Below, one piece after another: positions 63,505-64,000 of a stretch of DNA of 64,000 nt. The notes below the pieces were generated by a model that worked only from the letters and a program-made list of their open reading frames with translations, ran no database searches and was not told the DNA's origin. The stretch comes from Apis mellifera (taxonomy: Eukaryota; Arthropoda; Insecta; Hymenoptera; Apidae): the NCBI RefSeq assembly GCF_003254395.2, contig NC_037641.1, forward strand, positions 8,412,501-8,476,500. The letters run 5' to 3'. How positions within the stretch are numbered: the first letter of the stretch is position 1; each line of letters opens with the position of its first letter. Both the position numbers and the translations under genes were made by a program.

Positions 63505-64000
63505 AACATTAAAAAAATATCTCGTTCTGTTTTTCTTCGCGGCATTTCTTGCTAGAAGACGTCAAAACTGCCAACAGGATGCCGGCAGCCCATTCACGGT
63601 AAAACTACGTTCGATATATTACGTATGTATAAATAGCCGTTGGTACAAAGCTGCGAGTCTCATCTGAATCCGATCCCATCGACCGCGAGATCGTCGATCA
63701 TCACGGATCGGCGATCGATCGACCGACCAAGCTGGCGGAACGAAGCGATACTACGAAGCGGCGTGTAAAATTTAATTCTAGCGTTCCATGAGCCGCCAGT
63801 CACGGCGCCCCACGTCAATGGCACGTTTTAAAAGGAGGAAAGAAGAGAAAGGAAGAAAAAAAAAAAAAAAAAAAAGAAAAAAAAGAAAAAAAAGAAGAAA
63901 AAAAAAAGAAAAAAAACGGGGATAAAAAGTACTGTGTAAAGGGGGAGTAAAAAAAGAAAAAGGAAAAAAGGGGAAAAAAAAAAAAAAAAAAGAACTAATA
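62448..64000. other. Gene-free stretch ending in A-rich sequence
   Basis: TA arrays 62529-62606, A/G tract 62774-62935, GA repeat 63473-63497. CpG-containing sequence at 63640-63830 is without a coding frame. From 63841 to 64000 the + strand is almost entirely A and G. Nothing coding is supported. Confidence 0.65.

Noticed and set aside
1..64000. CRISPR arrays, bacterial operons or prophage-like content
   Set aside because: Tandem repeats here lack the short repeat/unique spacer pattern, and the composition and spliced exon structure are eukaryotic.

Overview
The window looks like part of an insect genome, most likely a hymenopteran close to the honeybee (Apis). The background is very A+T-rich and packed with A, T, GA, CT, TA, CA and TAA simple repeats. 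CpG dinucleotides are plentiful for such a background, and no autonomous transposon was recognised. The species call is inference from composition.

Only two stretches are convincingly protein-coding, both on the + strand and both C2H2 zinc-finger exons. The first (2-415) is open at the left edge of the window, carries three fingers and ends in a short Glu/Pro-rich tail. The second (45441-46529) starts exactly at a good splice acceptor (branch-point-like CTAAC, then TTTCAG), carries six fingers in two groups of three, and ends at a TAA. No BTB-coding sequence or other upstream coding exon is visible between them. The simplest reading is that both are alternative 3'-terminal exons of one gene whose shared 5' exons (probably a BTB domain) lie left of position 1. 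This is the layout known from insect BTB-zinc-finger genes such as broad, lola, fruitless and mamo. The finger sequences remind me of mamo, but I could not confirm that, so no symbol is assigned.

Layout: 1-415 first zinc-finger exon; 416 to about 2160 its probable 3' untranslated region, ending in purine and CA tracts; 2161-45440 about 43 kb of intron-like or intergenic DNA; 45441-46529 second zinc-finger exon; 46530 to about 48200 its probable 3' untranslated region; 48200-64000 non-coding sequence. The non-coding part contains a dispersed repeat in two diverged copies (26036-26700 and 54609-55070), a roughly 230-bp tandem array (35671-36739), a 96-bp minisatellite (42920-43400), a TA-rich block of nearly 0.9 kb (29793-30676), several CpG-rich islands that may be regulatory (notably 34300-37065), and a GC-rich hairpin (62370-62447).

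If the alternative-exon reading is right, one transcription unit spans at least 47 kb here. The choice between terminal exons would swap the DNA-binding domain: three contiguous fingers in one isoform, three plus three fingers separated by an acidic, Gly/Ser-rich linker in the other.
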